From Thysanoteuthis rhombus (lineage: Eukaryota; Mollusca; Cephalopoda; Oegopsida; Thysanoteuthidae): DNA of 64,000 bases. Shown in pieces: positions 1-13,264 of this stretch; the stretch's first letter is position 1; the number at the start of each line of letters is the position of its first letter. The translations under genes and the position numbers were made by a program. The DNA lies in the NCBI GenBank assembly GCA_963457665.1, contig OY735213.1:56302293-56366292 (forward strand), read 5' to 3'. The notes under the pieces are model-generated. The model made no database searches and was not told the origin of the DNA. It saw only the letters and a list, made by a program, of their open reading frames with translations.

Positions 1-1489
1 AAATCACCATTGGCCTCTCTACAAGGTTTTCCCTCTCTTTCTCCTCACTTTTTAAATTGAGTTACAGTTAAAAGTGGTAGTTATTACATAGCAGTTACGA
101 ATAGTCTCTCCAATACACATTCCAAGTTGAATCCCTTGTTGAATATTTCACTCTGGAATGATAATTTCATCTTTATTTATCTACCATTACATCTCATCTC
201 TCCCTCCTTCTCAACCACCCCTACAAATTTTCTCCCTTTTCCCATCTACCCAGCCCACAACTATAAGTGAATTGTTTCTCCTCTTCTAAGCACACTGTCC
301 AGTACTAACTGTGATGTTCTATTCCAACTAAGATTTCTTTACTTCTCTGTGTGTGTGTGTGTCTCTTATCTCGAGTTAACATGATGCCGACTCCTGTATA
401 TTTTGTGATGTATCAGTGCCAAAATTTCTTTAGAAAACTGAAAAGAAAAAAACTTACGTTAAGAAAATGAATTTAGTATGCTCATGCATTTTTTTTATTT
501 TCAGAAACCATGGAAAATATCTTTATTATTCTACTGGAAGGTTTATGAGCTATTTCCTAAACTTTCAGAATCCCCTTTTCTTCTCTTGATTTCACTAAAT
601 GCTAGTTGCTAAATCACACTATTGTGATTATTTGGTAAAAATCATCCTAGATCTTCATCTTGAAAGCTGATATTTGAATTCTCACAATAGCAGCAAAAGT
701 TGAACCATTTCATCTTTCAGATCTTTTCATAGGGTGAATTATATCTATCTATAATGTGTGTGTATTATAACATCTATATCTTCTAAGTTTTTCAGACGAT
801 TGAATTTTCAGATTTTTGTGCTAACCTGATGTTCGTGGCTGATCTGTTCTACTGCCTTCTTCAGGTGTACTGTCTGAATGTGAGGGTGGTGAACAGAATT
901 TTTCTCCACTGGTAGAAATGCTTTCAACATTGGATTCTTTCCCTTTTCTTTTGGGCCTTAATTTCTCACATCTTGTCCTTGTTGTTTAGCTGAAGTTACA
1001 TCGGGTTGTACTCTGCTTCTCAACTGAGACAAGGTATGGAAATCCAGGCTTAAGAAGGAGAGAAAATATCATCCGAATCTGACATAGACGTTGCTACCGT
1101 TGGAGGAAAATTGAGATATTATGCCAAAATTAGATCAACCAAAATGCTGTGTTGACACCAAACAAGGAGTTTTATTGTCCGAAGAACTCTTTGAATATCA
1201 ATGACCATTCTCTGAACAATAGACAATACTGATCTTGTTACAAAATTTTAATGCCAAATAAGAACAAGTTAGAAATGGTAATGTGGTTATCTTCTCTTCT
1301 GTCTGGTAAACCATAGAAAACCTTCTTTGGTTTGACACTCCTCTGAGAATTATTGTAGATTTTACAAATATTAGACTTTGTGTACTTCAGACATAAATGT
1401 TAAATATCGGTTCTGAGATGGATTCCATTATTCACTAATAAAATGAGTTCCCGTGATTGATAGGAGAATGTTTTATTTTTGGGCCATTT

Positions 1490-1625
1490 TTAACCATTTC
1501 TAACATGTTTTTGACTGTTTTTCTTAAGTTTGTGGCAGTCAAATTATTGCGAAAATACTTGGCGAGATGGTTTGACTTGGCAATTTTTAATTTTTTTATT
1601 CTGCTAACACCCATGTTTTTTAGTG
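1490..1625 (+). repeat. Dispersed repeat family 'TTGGCAATTTTT', copy 1
   Basis: Shares an ordered set of blocks with 8290-8400: GGCAGTCA/GGCTGTCA, GCGAAAATA/GCTAAAATA, a GACTTGGCAATTTTT block and CTGCTAACACCCATGTTT/CTGTTAACACTCGTGTTT. Divergence is high, so this is an old copy. No terminal structure is clear. Confidence 0.45.
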
Positions 1626-2525
1626 GTTTATGTTGAAGATTTTTTAAATTCTCCTGTTCTCTGCTTGTCCACTGTCTCAACTATTGAAGGAAACCTGTCA
1701 AGATGAGAATTCCTCAGACTTGGTATGATTAGTTGAAAATGGTTGATTTGTGCTCTCTCCCTCTCTCTGAAAAAAATGTTAAAAATGTTCAAGGGAAACC
1801 TTGGTTCCTTATCATTACTGCTCCTTTCCTGGCCACTCCTCTTCTGGCTGAACTCAACTTATCAGATTTAACAGCTATTGCCTTAAGGATTGGGATGGAA
1901 GTGAATGTAATGATTTCATTTTGGTTTCTCAAAAAACATAGAAGCTTTCTATTTTTCTTTTTTTTTCTTTCTTTTTTCTTTGAACATCTCTAACTTGGAA
2001 TTATTTTGCTCCAATTTGTTTGAATTATATTTAGTTTGCATCAGTTCTGCAAATGATTTTTTTATATTTATGATAGAATTATCAAATATTCGTAATCATA
2101 GAAATTCGGATTTTCATGCTTTAAACTTTTGGAGGTGTTGAAAAGTGTGATATTAAGGCATGGGCCTGAAGGACTGTAGCCCAGGGGATTCTGCTAGCTA
2201 GAAGACTTTCAAACGTCAAGTGAAAAGTTATTAAATTTCTGAATACTGAAGTACTCTAAATCATTCATTTGAAAAAAAAGTTCAATAATTATGGTGTATA
2301 TATTATATATGAATATAAATTTTCTCAATGTAAAACCTGAATTAGATGAAGCTATATTTTTAAAGGTTTGCAAGGGGCAACAGGAATTGAAGGGACTACC
2401 TTATGTGTGAATACTCATTTAATCAGTTTTGATTTTTATATATGAGTTCACCATCACTTCCGCTACAACTTCTCTATCAACCTTGAAACTATTGGGCTAA
2501 TGAAATTAACTCTCCTGTAGTATCT

Positions 2526-2602
2526 GGTTTGGTTCCAGCAGGCTTTGAACCAAAGATAATATACTCTCCAGTTCAGTGCTCTAACTACTGGTATATCAGC
2601 CA
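2526..2602 (-). mobile_element. tRNA-like sequence, probable SINE head or tRNA pseudogene
   Basis: Read on the minus strand, about 76 bases start GGCTGATA. They contain an A-box-like segment (CCAGTAGTTAGAGCAC), then a match to the pol III B-box consensus (GGTTCAAAGCC), and end GCTGGAACC. Spacing fits a tRNA, but stem pairing is imperfect and there is no clean acceptor stem, so a functional tRNA is unlikely. It is best read as a tRNA-derived SINE head. Confidence 0.5.
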
Positions 2603-5273
2603 ATACTCAGATTCAGATAAAATGATAACAATGCGGGTAAAAATCAATGAAGCATAACAAATATTCTTTGTTTGCATTAAGTGTAGTGTATAGCCAACAG
2701 ATGGACTATCATGTCTTGATTTCTCTACTAAAATATGACTGGCTACTTTTTTTCTTCATCTGCGATCAACATTTCTCAAAAGTTGTACATATTGGAACAA
2801 CAAGTCAACATACAACTTAAAGTTCTGTATGTGATCTGACTCCTGGTGTCTGATAACAGGTCTTGCATATCATTTTTAGTCATCAGTAGACCAACAGTGG
2901 AAAGTAAGTGATCCATTAGTAGCCATTCAAAAAAGGCTTGGTCGACTACCTTTCGTTCTAAATGCCCATATTTGGTCAATGGATTTGATGATGAAAAACC
3001 TTCTGTTATAGACAGAAAATGTATTTTATCTTGAGTGTATAAGAACAACAGTGTATCCGAATTTACTTGTAATAGTTGTTTTTACAGCTTTTCATACCAT
3101 GCATATATTCTTCAGCGTTTAATATTCATGCATATATTTCATTTTTAATGAAAATGTTTTATTTTGGTGTTCCAATGCTACACTATGATGAAGAAAAAAA
3201 AAAACATACTTTTCATGATATAGTCCAAGATTTTTAAAAAAGTGTATAAATGGTGCCAGAAGATGTTGCCAAGGCAACACAAAGCCTTTTTTACTTTCCA
3301 TTTCATGAAAGGAACCTTTTTCACAAATGAAAACTAATGTCAAAAAACCTGTGAAATTTTTTATTTTCATTTTTTTGACTCCTGAATTTATTTTCATGTC
3401 ACCTAAATTATTGAATTTCTTTGGAGATTGATAGAAGTTTGAACAATTGTTAAAAAGAAGAAAAAAAAAAAGTTTTAACAAGTTACTATGGCTAAACTTC
3501 TAAGAAAATGAATGGGTACTCCGTAATGCATTTGGTAAAAAAATATCTAACCCTATTTTTGTGAAGGTCGAGCGGTTTCTTGGCATTTCCTCACTTAGTT
3601 TCAATAAATCAATGTCAAAGCTGAAAATAGTGTAAATGTTTGTCTTATCAATTTTATCTGCAAGTAACTAAACCTGTTCAAGTGGAGGAGTCCTTTAAGG
3701 AGAGAGAAACCAATGGAGTAAGTTACATTGTTCATTGTAGACAAATATTGGTCAAAATCGAACACCAGAACAACCTTACAGTTGAGTAACAATAACATCT
3801 GTTTATACACTGTTCAAATTTACGAAATTTTTCACATTCCTCCAACTTGTGATTTGGTGACATTAGTGTTTAACCAATGCATGAATTTTCAAATTTTGGC
3901 TGTGAATAATAATAATGCTAATGAATATTTATGGCGTGACATTTTTTATACAGTTTTCAAGGTAGTTAATAACTGCATTTTTTTTTTTTTTTCTTTTTCT
4001 CTCCACTTGACAAAAACAACTCGTGAATTGAGTACTTGGAAAATGAAAGCCAGTTTTAATTCAAATATAAAAGCCTAGTGACTATGCAACCATATCAGTT
4101 TTTTAGATCATCATTTTAATTGCGAAGTTAATCAAAAAAATTATGTACGATCTTTCATCTGGCAATATTTTGAACAATCCTAAACTTGGGTTGAAAAAAT
4201 ACTCCAGTGAAATTCCATCTAAATTAATCCCATTTCTTGAAAATGTGAGTATTTGATTTCCTTAACAAAGATGTTAATGGTTACCTCAAATTTTTGCGAA
4301 AATATTTTCATTGTAACTGACCTTGACTTATTTGATTAATATAAATGTTAATATAAGGGATTTTTTTATGAAATGGAAATGGCTTATTCTTATTGCAACT
4401 GGAAATCATGAAAAATCAATGCAAAATTTTGCTTTAATGATTTTTATGAACCTTTTGCTCTGAAACTTGTATAAACTCTATAGCATTACCCTTTGCAGAG
4501 TTTATTTTATCTTATTCAGACTAACGACAATTGAATATCTTGTACAAAGAAAATTATGCATCGAACTAGTAGTATCAAAATAATGCTTTTATTGAAAAAA
4601 AAAATTTTAGTTTATACTATGAGGGAGCTAGGCATTATATATATTTATTTCACTATGAACTGATCACATCAATTCAAGAAAGATAACTCTTATATCAGTG
4701 GAGACAATTTTACAAACAACTTTGTACATATGACTAAACACAACAGTTAAATGGTAATTTTTTCCCCAGTTAATACTCATTCGTATAAAACCTTACTCTC
4801 TATTACCATCAAATTACTTTCAAAGAAGAATAAAAAAAAAAGCATATTAGATGCAGTATATTAAGAGAAACTGAAACTTTTCAGAAGTTTTGGGAAATAA
4901 TGTACGTTCCATTTATGTTGTTTGGTGCATACCATTGAAATGTATACTATACCATTTGATGAAATGTATACCATTGATGAAAAATATAACAAAAATAGAT
5001 TTACTGGGATAACATTAAAATCTTTTGAAAATCAGAATCTGTTATTCTTAGTAAATGTTACAGCATTTAAAAAGAAAGATTGAAATTTCCATTTAAAAAA
5101 AGAAACAAACAAAAATAAAACCTCAGTAAATGACTCTTATGAATGCTATATGATATTATAAAACTACAAGTCTGATTTTCTACCGTAACAACATCAACAA
5201 TCTTCACCAAATTTAGGGGAAGGGGAGTAAACTCTTAAATGTTTGTCTTTCCCATTAAACTAAGCCAATATGT

Positions 5274-5580
5274 AAAATTAACATTCTCCTACTGTGATGT
5301 GAAATAACGACCAACTTATTAGTAGGTAACTCTCTTGCCAGCTGAGCTAAACTGATTGGTCTTGCATAACTATGAGAATTTCTTAGAATATACAAGGGCT
5401 TACTTCATTTTGATGGATGAATACTTCTATAAAATTAACATTTCCCGACTCTGATTTGAAATCACAAACAAGTGATTGATATTTTGGCTCAGTCGGTAAG
5501 AGAGCAGACTGACATGTCTCCAAAAATTCATCTTACTGATATGCAAGGGCTTATTTCATTAATGATTCAACAGATTTATA
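5274..5580. repeat. Tandem duplication of a ~157-bp unit containing tRNA A-box-like sequence
   Basis: Unit 1 (5274-5430) and unit 2 (5431 to about 5580) both begin AAAATTAACATT. Both carry a similar TCTGATNTGAAAT-like stretch and both contain ACAAGGGCTTACTTCATT / GCAAGGGCTTATTTCATT near the end. Each has an A-box-like core: unit 2 on the + strand (GGCTCAGTCGGTAAGAGAG, 5485-5503) and unit 1 on the minus strand (CTCTCTTGCCAGCTGAGC on +, 5330-5347). The direct-repeat units thus contain mutually inverted tRNA-like cores. Confidence 0.55.
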
Positions 5581-5649
5581 CTAAAAAAAAAAAAAATTTA
5601 TTTTTCATGAATTATATAATAAAGCTACAGTAATTAGATCATCTTCAGT

Positions 5650-5690
5650 AGGAGTGGAGTTTGACCCTGCAGCAGCCAGCCTTGTATATC
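5650..5690 (+). repeat. Short fragment with GTTTGACCCTGCAGCAGCCAG
   Basis: TAGGAGTGGAGTTTGACCCT followed by GCAGCAGCCAGC closely matches 16558-16595. It more loosely matches the right ends of the elements at 24205 and 55620. Probably a truncated copy of the same family. Confidence 0.5.
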
Positions 5691-6471
5691 AAGAGAGCCT
5701 TAGACAAAAATAAGTGCTTTTTAAATGTAGAATGCCATTAATACACTTTATCATGGGATTTTCATCCCAGTAAATATCTTTTGTATTGGTTGTACCTAGT
5801 CTTTTGAGTTGCTATTTGAAAAATATTTTGAAAAGTTGAAGTCCTTAAAATGCTAGTGAAATAATGAAGAAATGATTTCTACATTGTTTTTGGCAAAATT
5901 CTTTCTATCATGGTACTTATTTTTTCAGAATTCAAACTTTAAATTCTTATTGTAAAATCAAATATAATGACTGAGCATTTGAAAGTTGACGAATTTATTT
6001 GTTTATTTTATTTTTTTAAATTTTTGACACAAATTTGAAAGTCTACAGAAGTGACTATGAATTTTATTTTTGTATAGATCATGGAGTGCATTCTATGCTT
6101 TTACTTTTTGATAAAATTTTCAGTACTATGTAGAACATACGAAAATTGCAAGACTTGAGCAAGATTTCAAGTCAATAGTACAATATTCCTAAAGCTGTAA
6201 GTTGTATCTCGTGGAAAATGAACTATTTTAAGTGGGTAATAAGTTCAAAGATGTATCCACCATCTGTGGTTGTAGTAGCAGCAGGAGGAAGGAGAGCAAG
6301 TGGTCTTTCATTGAATCAATTGATTTTCATATACATAAAATATTGCGGTATGGAAATATTCTGCGAGTATCATTTTCTATACATTTGGCATCTTTTTAAT
6401 ACAAAAATTTGGACTGTGGACATTATGACACTTATAGCAGCTCGTAAAAAAAAAAATTTGATCAGAATAGA

Positions 6472-6504
<33 letters not shown>

Positions 6505-6517
6505 AAAATTTATTACC

Positions 6518-6612
6518 TCACACCTTCTCTCCCTATTTTTGTTGTTTAATATGACTGGAATTGACTGACCAACCATAAAGCATCTTATTGATGTGTGTGA
6601 CCACATCTGAAA
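6518..6612 (-). repeat. Dispersed repeat family 'TGTCCACACATCT', minus-strand copy
   Basis: Landmarks CACACCTTCTCTCCCT, TTTAATATGACTGGAATTGA, CTGACCAACC and GTGTGTGACCACATCTGA match, on the opposite strand, the copies at 12081 and 44915. It matches 51511 in the same orientation. Confidence 0.55.
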
Positions 6613-8279
6613 ACTTGAAGCCCAACTGGAGTATATTTCTTTTCTTGATTTTTGTAATCTTAAAAATATGTATGTAGATTCCTTTCCTTTCATAGTGGTA
6701 TTATTAAACCTGCAGTAAGTAGTAATCAATGTTATGAATGAATAAGCAAGTCCTTAGCAGACTTGAGTAACAAATGATCACGATCACCAACCTCCCACCC
6801 TACTACCAGCTGGAAGATCTTTACTTCCTGAAGTTGGGTTCACTTTGAAAATTACTGGTAGTTAGTTGACCAGAACTCAGAGGGTCTGAGTTGGGGGAGT
6901 AAATAAATGCTAAATAACTTTATTGATGTTGGTAGGATTGGTATTGAAGAAAGGGAAATTCTTCACATCATTGACTCTATGACCCTACATTCCTATGTCC
7001 ACTATAGTGGTGTTGAGGGAGGTGTCGGGAGGATTGATAGACTAGTCAAGTATAACAGTCAGTCTGAAGAGGCTATCTTGTTATCAAGTTTCTCAATATT
7101 AGAAGACCATGTTATATGCAAATTAGTTCTTGAATTTGATACTTGATGCATAACTATGAAAATTTATTTGTATTAGGTTGTCCCTCATGAAATGGCTGTT
7201 CATGAGGTGGGAAATATGCCTGGTGAGATCCTCAAGTTCTTCTTGAAATTAGAATTTGAGAAAAAGCTTGAACAGTTGATCTTGTATCAGTTTCCACAAT
7301 ATCCCTTGAATTCTTATCAACAACTAATTAAGGGCATTCTCAAGGGTCATAATTCAGGCTAACAGTTTGTGGAACTGAAGTCATGCTGTTCTTTCTTTCC
7401 CATGGAAGAGCTTGAACAGCATTTTTACTGGGTTTGAATTTGTACAAAATAGATAGTCAGACAATGGGTGGGGTGTCTATTAACAATGTGAATTCGTGAT
7501 AAATTGGAAGCTTTTTCTTTTTTGCTTGTTTATCAGCTGAATGATCTGGGTGCTGATAAAAATAAGCAGCAGGGACTTATCATTCATATAGAGGAGGGGA
7601 GAGAGAGTAAGAGGGAGAATGGCTGTTCATCAGTTGTGTATTGGAAATGCTTTATCTTACTAACAGCTGAATATTACTAATATCACTTTTTACAGAAACT
7701 GACCATCTGATTTCTATCTAGTTTTCTATTTTATCGATCCTCCTCCTCCATTTCATTGGCATGAGACCTTAAGGTTTGGTACACAAGAATGTGAGACACT
7801 AAGTTAAAGGTGATAAGAGAGGGCTGTCTTCAAAAACAGTACATCTAATCCTGGTCTTAGAGCTGGATCAGTTGTGTCAGTGTAAAAATATGTAACATAT
7901 CACCAACTTGTCAAGTATGAGATGTTATCTAAAAGTTCTGGGAATTTGAATAAACTAAATTATTCATCTGTCAAGTTGCCCCGTCATTTCCTTTATCTCA
8001 CGGGACATTTTGCACATCTCTACCGGAAAAAAACAAGCTCGTTTTTCAATCAATTTTTTTTTTTTTTCTTTTTTCTCTTCTGCTCTTAGAAGAAGTCATT
8101 TTTGCCTCCAAGTTCTCCCCAAATTTTGGTAGCACTTCGTGTGATGGTGTACAATATGTTGATGGATGTTAGATTTCCATCTTCAGGTAGAATTCCGTCT
8201 TTGACTAATAAAATGAAACCCTGAGATTAATGTGAAAATAATACGAAAGTGCCTAAACATTCAAGCAATTTTTTGCCAT

Positions 8280-8402
8280 CTCTTGGTATTATTGGCCATC
8301 TTTGGCAATTTTTGGCTGTCAGACGAGTGCTAAAATATTTTTTGAGTTGGCAACACTGACTTTCAGTCTTGGCAATTTTTCTGTTAACACTCGTGTTTAT
8401 GC
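8280..8402 (+). repeat. Dispersed repeat family 'TTGGCAATTTTT', copy 2
   Basis: Counterpart of 1490-1625, same orientation. It also contains GAGTTGGCAACACTGACTT. A similar GAGTTAGCAATACTGAT stretch occurs on the minus strand near 29330-29345, suggesting a wider family. The open frames on both strands here are incidental. Confidence 0.45.
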
Positions 8403-8794
8403 CTTCGGACAAAAGAATGGAACATCACGTTTTTTTAGAAAGACGTTCAGATTTTTTTTTCCTTCAAGAACAGGGCTATTTTTTGAAAATAGGCAGATTT
8501 TTTTAAGGAATAAAAATTTATCTTTCGAAATGAAACCATTTAAATTAGTTGGTTATTTTATCTAAAATATGCATGACTTGAATTTTTCTTTGATTTTCTA
8601 TCAATCACGTAGGGCAATTTCGAATTGCTAAAAGTTGCTAGATTTGTTCAAAATAGGCTTAAATTGGGTATCCTATTTCCAGGTAACATTGAACGCTCCA
8701 ACTTATCCAAAGGCTCCAAAAAGTATAAATATACAATCTATGGATAAAAAGACCCTGTCCCATCGTAATCACAATAATTGGCTTCCTCTGTAAT

Positions 8795-8795
<1 letters not shown>

Positions 8796-8830
<35 letters not shown>
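8796..8830 (+). repeat. (AT)n microsatellite
   Basis: About 35 bases of AT. Confidence 0.95.
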
Positions 8831-8832
<2 letters not shown>

Positions 8833-9559
8833 AATCTGTGAGAGACTTCTAGATGTTAAGTTCAGTCTCAAACAATTCTTTTACAACTACCTTCTAATAT
8901 AGTCATTTTAATCTTTATTATCGATAATAATATAATATCCATCAAAGAGGGCAAGGCCTGTCGGTGAGGACTCAAACGTACAATACATAAGTTATTCAAT
9001 TAATTTGCTGTGTGGTAATAGAAGTCCTCTAAATTTTTGTTAAAACCAATTTTGAAGGTGTTGAGTGATGACACATCTACAATATTGGCAAGAAGATTAT
9101 TTCTATCATTTACAACCTGTTGTGTGAGGAAATTAGCTCTTGTAAGTTAAACTGCATGATACCTTCTGAGAATGTCCAAGTTTAAGATTTTATCAATGTA
9201 TATTAAGAGTTCTTAAAACATAATCTTGGTCATGTATACAAATGTTTAACTAGTAAAAACCATTATTTTTACCTTGCTTCTTTTTTTTTTTTAGCCTTGA
9301 ACAGAATGACTAATTTATTTGCTTTATATTATGGAAACTTATTTAACATTTGCACTATCATTATTCATAATTAATGACAATGTTATCTTATGCCTTTTTT
9401 TTTTTTCTTTTTTTTTTTTCCCTTTTTCCCTTTTCTTCAGTTTCCTTCTGTCCATAATCAACTGATCATAACATAACTTAGATGAGGGTCGACTTTAAAG
9501 GTTAAAGGGCACGTTATGCTCTACTTCCCACCCTCACCTAACCTTATGAAATTTGATTT

Positions 9560-9715
9560 GAAACAGCAACCAAAACTGTCAGCATAGTTTGTTTGGTTTT
9601 CATTTTTTTTTTTTTCTTTTTTTCCAAGTTTTCAAGTATGTCTGTCTGTGACACATATTACAGACTGCACCAATGGTGCTTGAAATGTGGCCTAGTATTT
9701 GATTGAGCTTTAATT
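9560..9715 (+). repeat. Dispersed repeat pair, left copy (with 10480-10605)
   Basis: Shared blocks with 10480-10605: CCAAAACTGTCAGCATAGTT / CCAGAACTATCAACATAGAT, then TGCACCAATGGTGCTTGAAA / TGCACCAAGAGTGCTGAAAA. A poly(T) insertion separates the blocks in this copy. About 0.9 kb lies between copies. Confidence 0.4.
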
Positions 9716-10479
9716 AGATTGGATTCATCACCTTAGAATAATTATAGGCAATCACCCCACACATATACAATATAATTTCATCTGTCCATAACAATGAACT
9801 CTTCCTCTAATACAGATAACTTTACTGATAAAGATGTCCTGCCCACCATTTGAAATGCTCAACTCATCGGTTCAAAAAAGTTCACGAATTTAATAAAACC
9901 TTAGATGAAATTAAGATATAAATATTTACACTATTTACAAGTAGTGAACTATGAAGTCTCAATTTGAGTAACTGCTTGAACTCAACAGAAACACTGGTTG
10001 ATATTTTTACCAAATGCATTAGACTTGTGTGTGTGAATTCTTTTAAGGAAAAAATCACCTCGTAGAAATTGGAATATATCCATGAATCTTTCCACAGGAT
10101 TCAACTACTCTTAATAATTAACATTTGAAGAACTTTCAAAATCACGAAATTATTTTTGCTAAAATATTCGACAAATGAGTGAATACATGTATCTTTTCTA
10201 ATTTCATTGGCATGGTTTTTTTTTTTTTCTCTTTCTCAAAGGGGTTAAATGAAGGTCATGTCCACCATTAACTTGGTTAATGGAGTAAACATGTAAAGAA
10301 CTTTGACCTTATTGCTTCCAGTGCCTAGTTATTGCATTTCTCAAAATTCTCAAATATTTGGAATTTTGGTATTAGATAGTATGTTTATATTTTTTGGTTT
10401 AAAATGATTGTTTATCTTTGTAAACCCACACATGAAATAGTTTAATTTTATCATCTTCAGCCAAGTTATAAATTATTAA

Positions 10480-10605
10480 CCAGAACTATCAACATAGATT
10501 TCTTCATTGGGGAGGGGGGGTGTTCTGGCTGGCAATGTATCTCTTGCTCATACAAGCTGCACCAAGAGTGCTGAAAATTAGAACACTTACTCTTTATTAT
10601 ATCTA
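10480..10605 (+). repeat. Dispersed repeat pair, right copy (with 9560-9715)
   Basis: Counterpart of 9560-9715. It contains a GGGGAGGGGGGG tract between the shared blocks, where the other copy carries T-rich sequence. Confidence 0.4.
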
Positions 10606-12080
10606 CGAAAAACTTCGAGGAGTATCCCCACCCTCGGGATTTTGATGAGGATGGGGGGGGGTCAATTTACAGTCTGAGAATGTTAAATTGGTCCTTTAGT
10701 TTATGTCCAGCAGCATTCATACTATTTTTACTTTTTATTTTTTTTCCAAATCTAAAAAAAAAATTTTTCCATTTAGTGATCACCACCCATCAAAAAAATT
10801 CAAGTAATTCATTCATTTATCACCCCCTTTTTTCTGATTTTTTAATTTCTGATCCCCAAGTTGGCATGCTGCCAAAATGTATTGGGTATGTGATGGATTC
10901 TATTTAGTGACTAACAAATTTTTTAATTTAAAAAATTTTTTTTTATCTCTTCCTTTTATTAGGGTAATAAAGCTGTTGAACATGTGTAGAAATGAAACGT
11001 GAAACCCTATTCCTCACAAATCCTCATAAGATCACTGGGCCCTGCTTTATTATCATATTGAGGATATTAAGCATTTCTGGATTGCTTGGTGGAGAAAAGG
11101 TTTTTAATCCAGTTATTAAAATCAATCAAGCATTTTCACTCATTAATTACCTTAATCATGATTAAAGATTTGATGAAGTGTGACTTTGCCCATTCACTAA
11201 GTTTTCAATAAAATTTGAGTTAACATTAATTGATGGCTTATTATTTTAAAAGCAATTTTCCCTAGTTTGTGCTGAGGGATTCCTTTTGGCATTTTCATAC
11301 TGAGAGAGTAAAAGATACACATACAGTGTACTGTAAACAGTAAATATAATAAGTAAATTTCTAGGCTTGGAATCAGTATTGTAAATCCTTATAAAGATTT
11401 TTAAGGATTGGAACGGTGCATGCTGATACATTACTTAAGACTTCTAGGTATTTAGAAAATAGAGGTATACTTTCTTTTTAGATGTAAGAAATAGAAATTA
11501 AGTATACTTCCTGTAATGTGATATACATTTTCGAAGTGAATGTATGGCTCGAAAAAAGATGGAAACTGTCTTATAAGGCCTGTAAGAACAGAAGGATTGC
11601 CCATGCCTGGCCTGAAGGATTGCTATTATCTCTATATCTAGACTTGAAGCCTAGTGATAGATACCCTCTCTTTGGAAAGATGGAAAAAAAAATCAACTAA
11701 CTTATATCATGTTTGTGAACCTTCTGCAAGTGTTCCTGAAGGATTGGTCAGTAATTTTGATCATTTCACTGTAGAAACCCATCCTTTTTTTTTTTTTTTT
11801 TTTTTTCCCTCCAAGCTTTGGGTTTTCAGTAGCTTGAACATTGGTGGTGTGATTTGCCAAATGAATTTCATATGACATTTCCTCTTGGAATGTTTTTTCT
11901 TCACAGATGGTTGCTTATTTCTATTACACCATTCCCACAAGTAGGAAGTAGCCACTTCATGAATAAGAGGCAAGGAGTCTGGCACTTTTTTGAGGGGGGG
12001 GGTTCTTTAACTAAGCTGGTTGGCAGTATGTTTAATTTACACTTAACTCAAAGCACATCCATTCGGATATTGTGAAATTT

Positions 12081-12205
12081 TTAGATTTGTCCACACATCT
12101 GTATAAGATTCTTTTCAGTTGGTTGGTCCTAGTTATGATGAACCACTGCAATAGGAAGGAAGTATGTCATTAAAACTGTGATATCTTCAAAATGACATTC
12201 TGATC
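12081..12205 (+). repeat. Dispersed repeat family 'TGTCCACACATCT', plus-strand copy
   Basis: Starts TTAGATTTGTCCACACATCT. GTTGGTCCTAGTTATGATGA, CACTGCAATAGGAAGGAAG and a TCATTAAAAC region follow. It aligns over about 110 bp with 44915-45060. Confidence 0.6.
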
Positions 12206-13264
12206 AAATTTTTTTTTAATCAGCTGCTAATGTCATAATAAGGCCATGGTCTGCATTTCTATATTCAAAGATTTTGCTGAAAAAGATTTCCAGCCCACCA
12301 TTTGAAACAATGGACTCTTCCATTTAGTTTTGGTTATGTATGAAGTTGAGATCTTAGTGAAGAAAAAGACACACACACTCACTGTAATCAAGTAATGCCA
12401 TTTGTAGTCTATTTTAAAATTCATACACATTTGTGAATTGTTAACACAGCAAAATACCTACATGGCTACATCTTGATTTCTTCATTAATGCTATTACAAA
12501 ATCCCAATCTCCTTTTCAGTATCAAAAAAAGAGTACAGTAGTTTCAAATATGAATGATAGAAATAAGTGATTTTTCATGTATTTTGATAAAGCTAAGAAA
12601 CGGTTTTGAGTTGTGGTTTATCAAATCTGGCTTTGGTCCCCAATTCCCATGAATGGCAACTGTTAGGATTATTAATGGATCCATGGATTGTACGCTAAGT
12701 GAACAGTATCAATGTGTTTTTGAGAAAGTGTAGGCGATGTTGGGTAGATCCTATGAACAAACATATCAATATAGAGATTATTTCTGTCACTTTGAAGATA
12801 TCGTGTTGTATGACGGGTTGTTCTAGGGCAATTCATTGTTCATCCAAAGAGAATTTGCATTTTTATCTTTTGTGCTGAAACACACTTGATTTTTTTTTTT
12901 TTTTTTTTTTTTTTCCCTGTCACCAAGTTTTATCAGCTTTAAACTCTTCCTGATGTCCTTTTAAAGGAATTTGCTATTGATATTTGCTATCCCTTAACAG
13001 GGGGTATTTGATTGCTTTGTATGAATAGATTTCTGTTTGACTTGGTTGACATTAGTTGTATAGATCTGACTTGTGGTCCAAGAGAAGTGTATGTGCAGCT
13101 TCAAAAACCTAGCAACTCTATTATCTGCTGTGATGCACAATAAAGAACTTGGTCCAGGTGTTTCAGGCATTACATCAGAATGGTTTAATTTAGTCTTATT
13201 GAGAGATTAACTGTTCACTTCACTGATTCTCTCATCCTAATTTCACTTGACTGCAAATCCTCAC

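Noticed and set aside
6370..6729. 119-residue minus-strand open frame with a polylysine run
   Set aside because: The lysines come from a poly(T) tract on the + strand, and the rest overlaps a dispersed repeat (6518-6612). No family resemblance.
6907..7146. 79-residue open frame without low-complexity sequence
   Set aside because: No recognisable motif, no splice sites placing it in a gene model, and length within expectation for AT-rich non-coding DNA. Not included as a gene.
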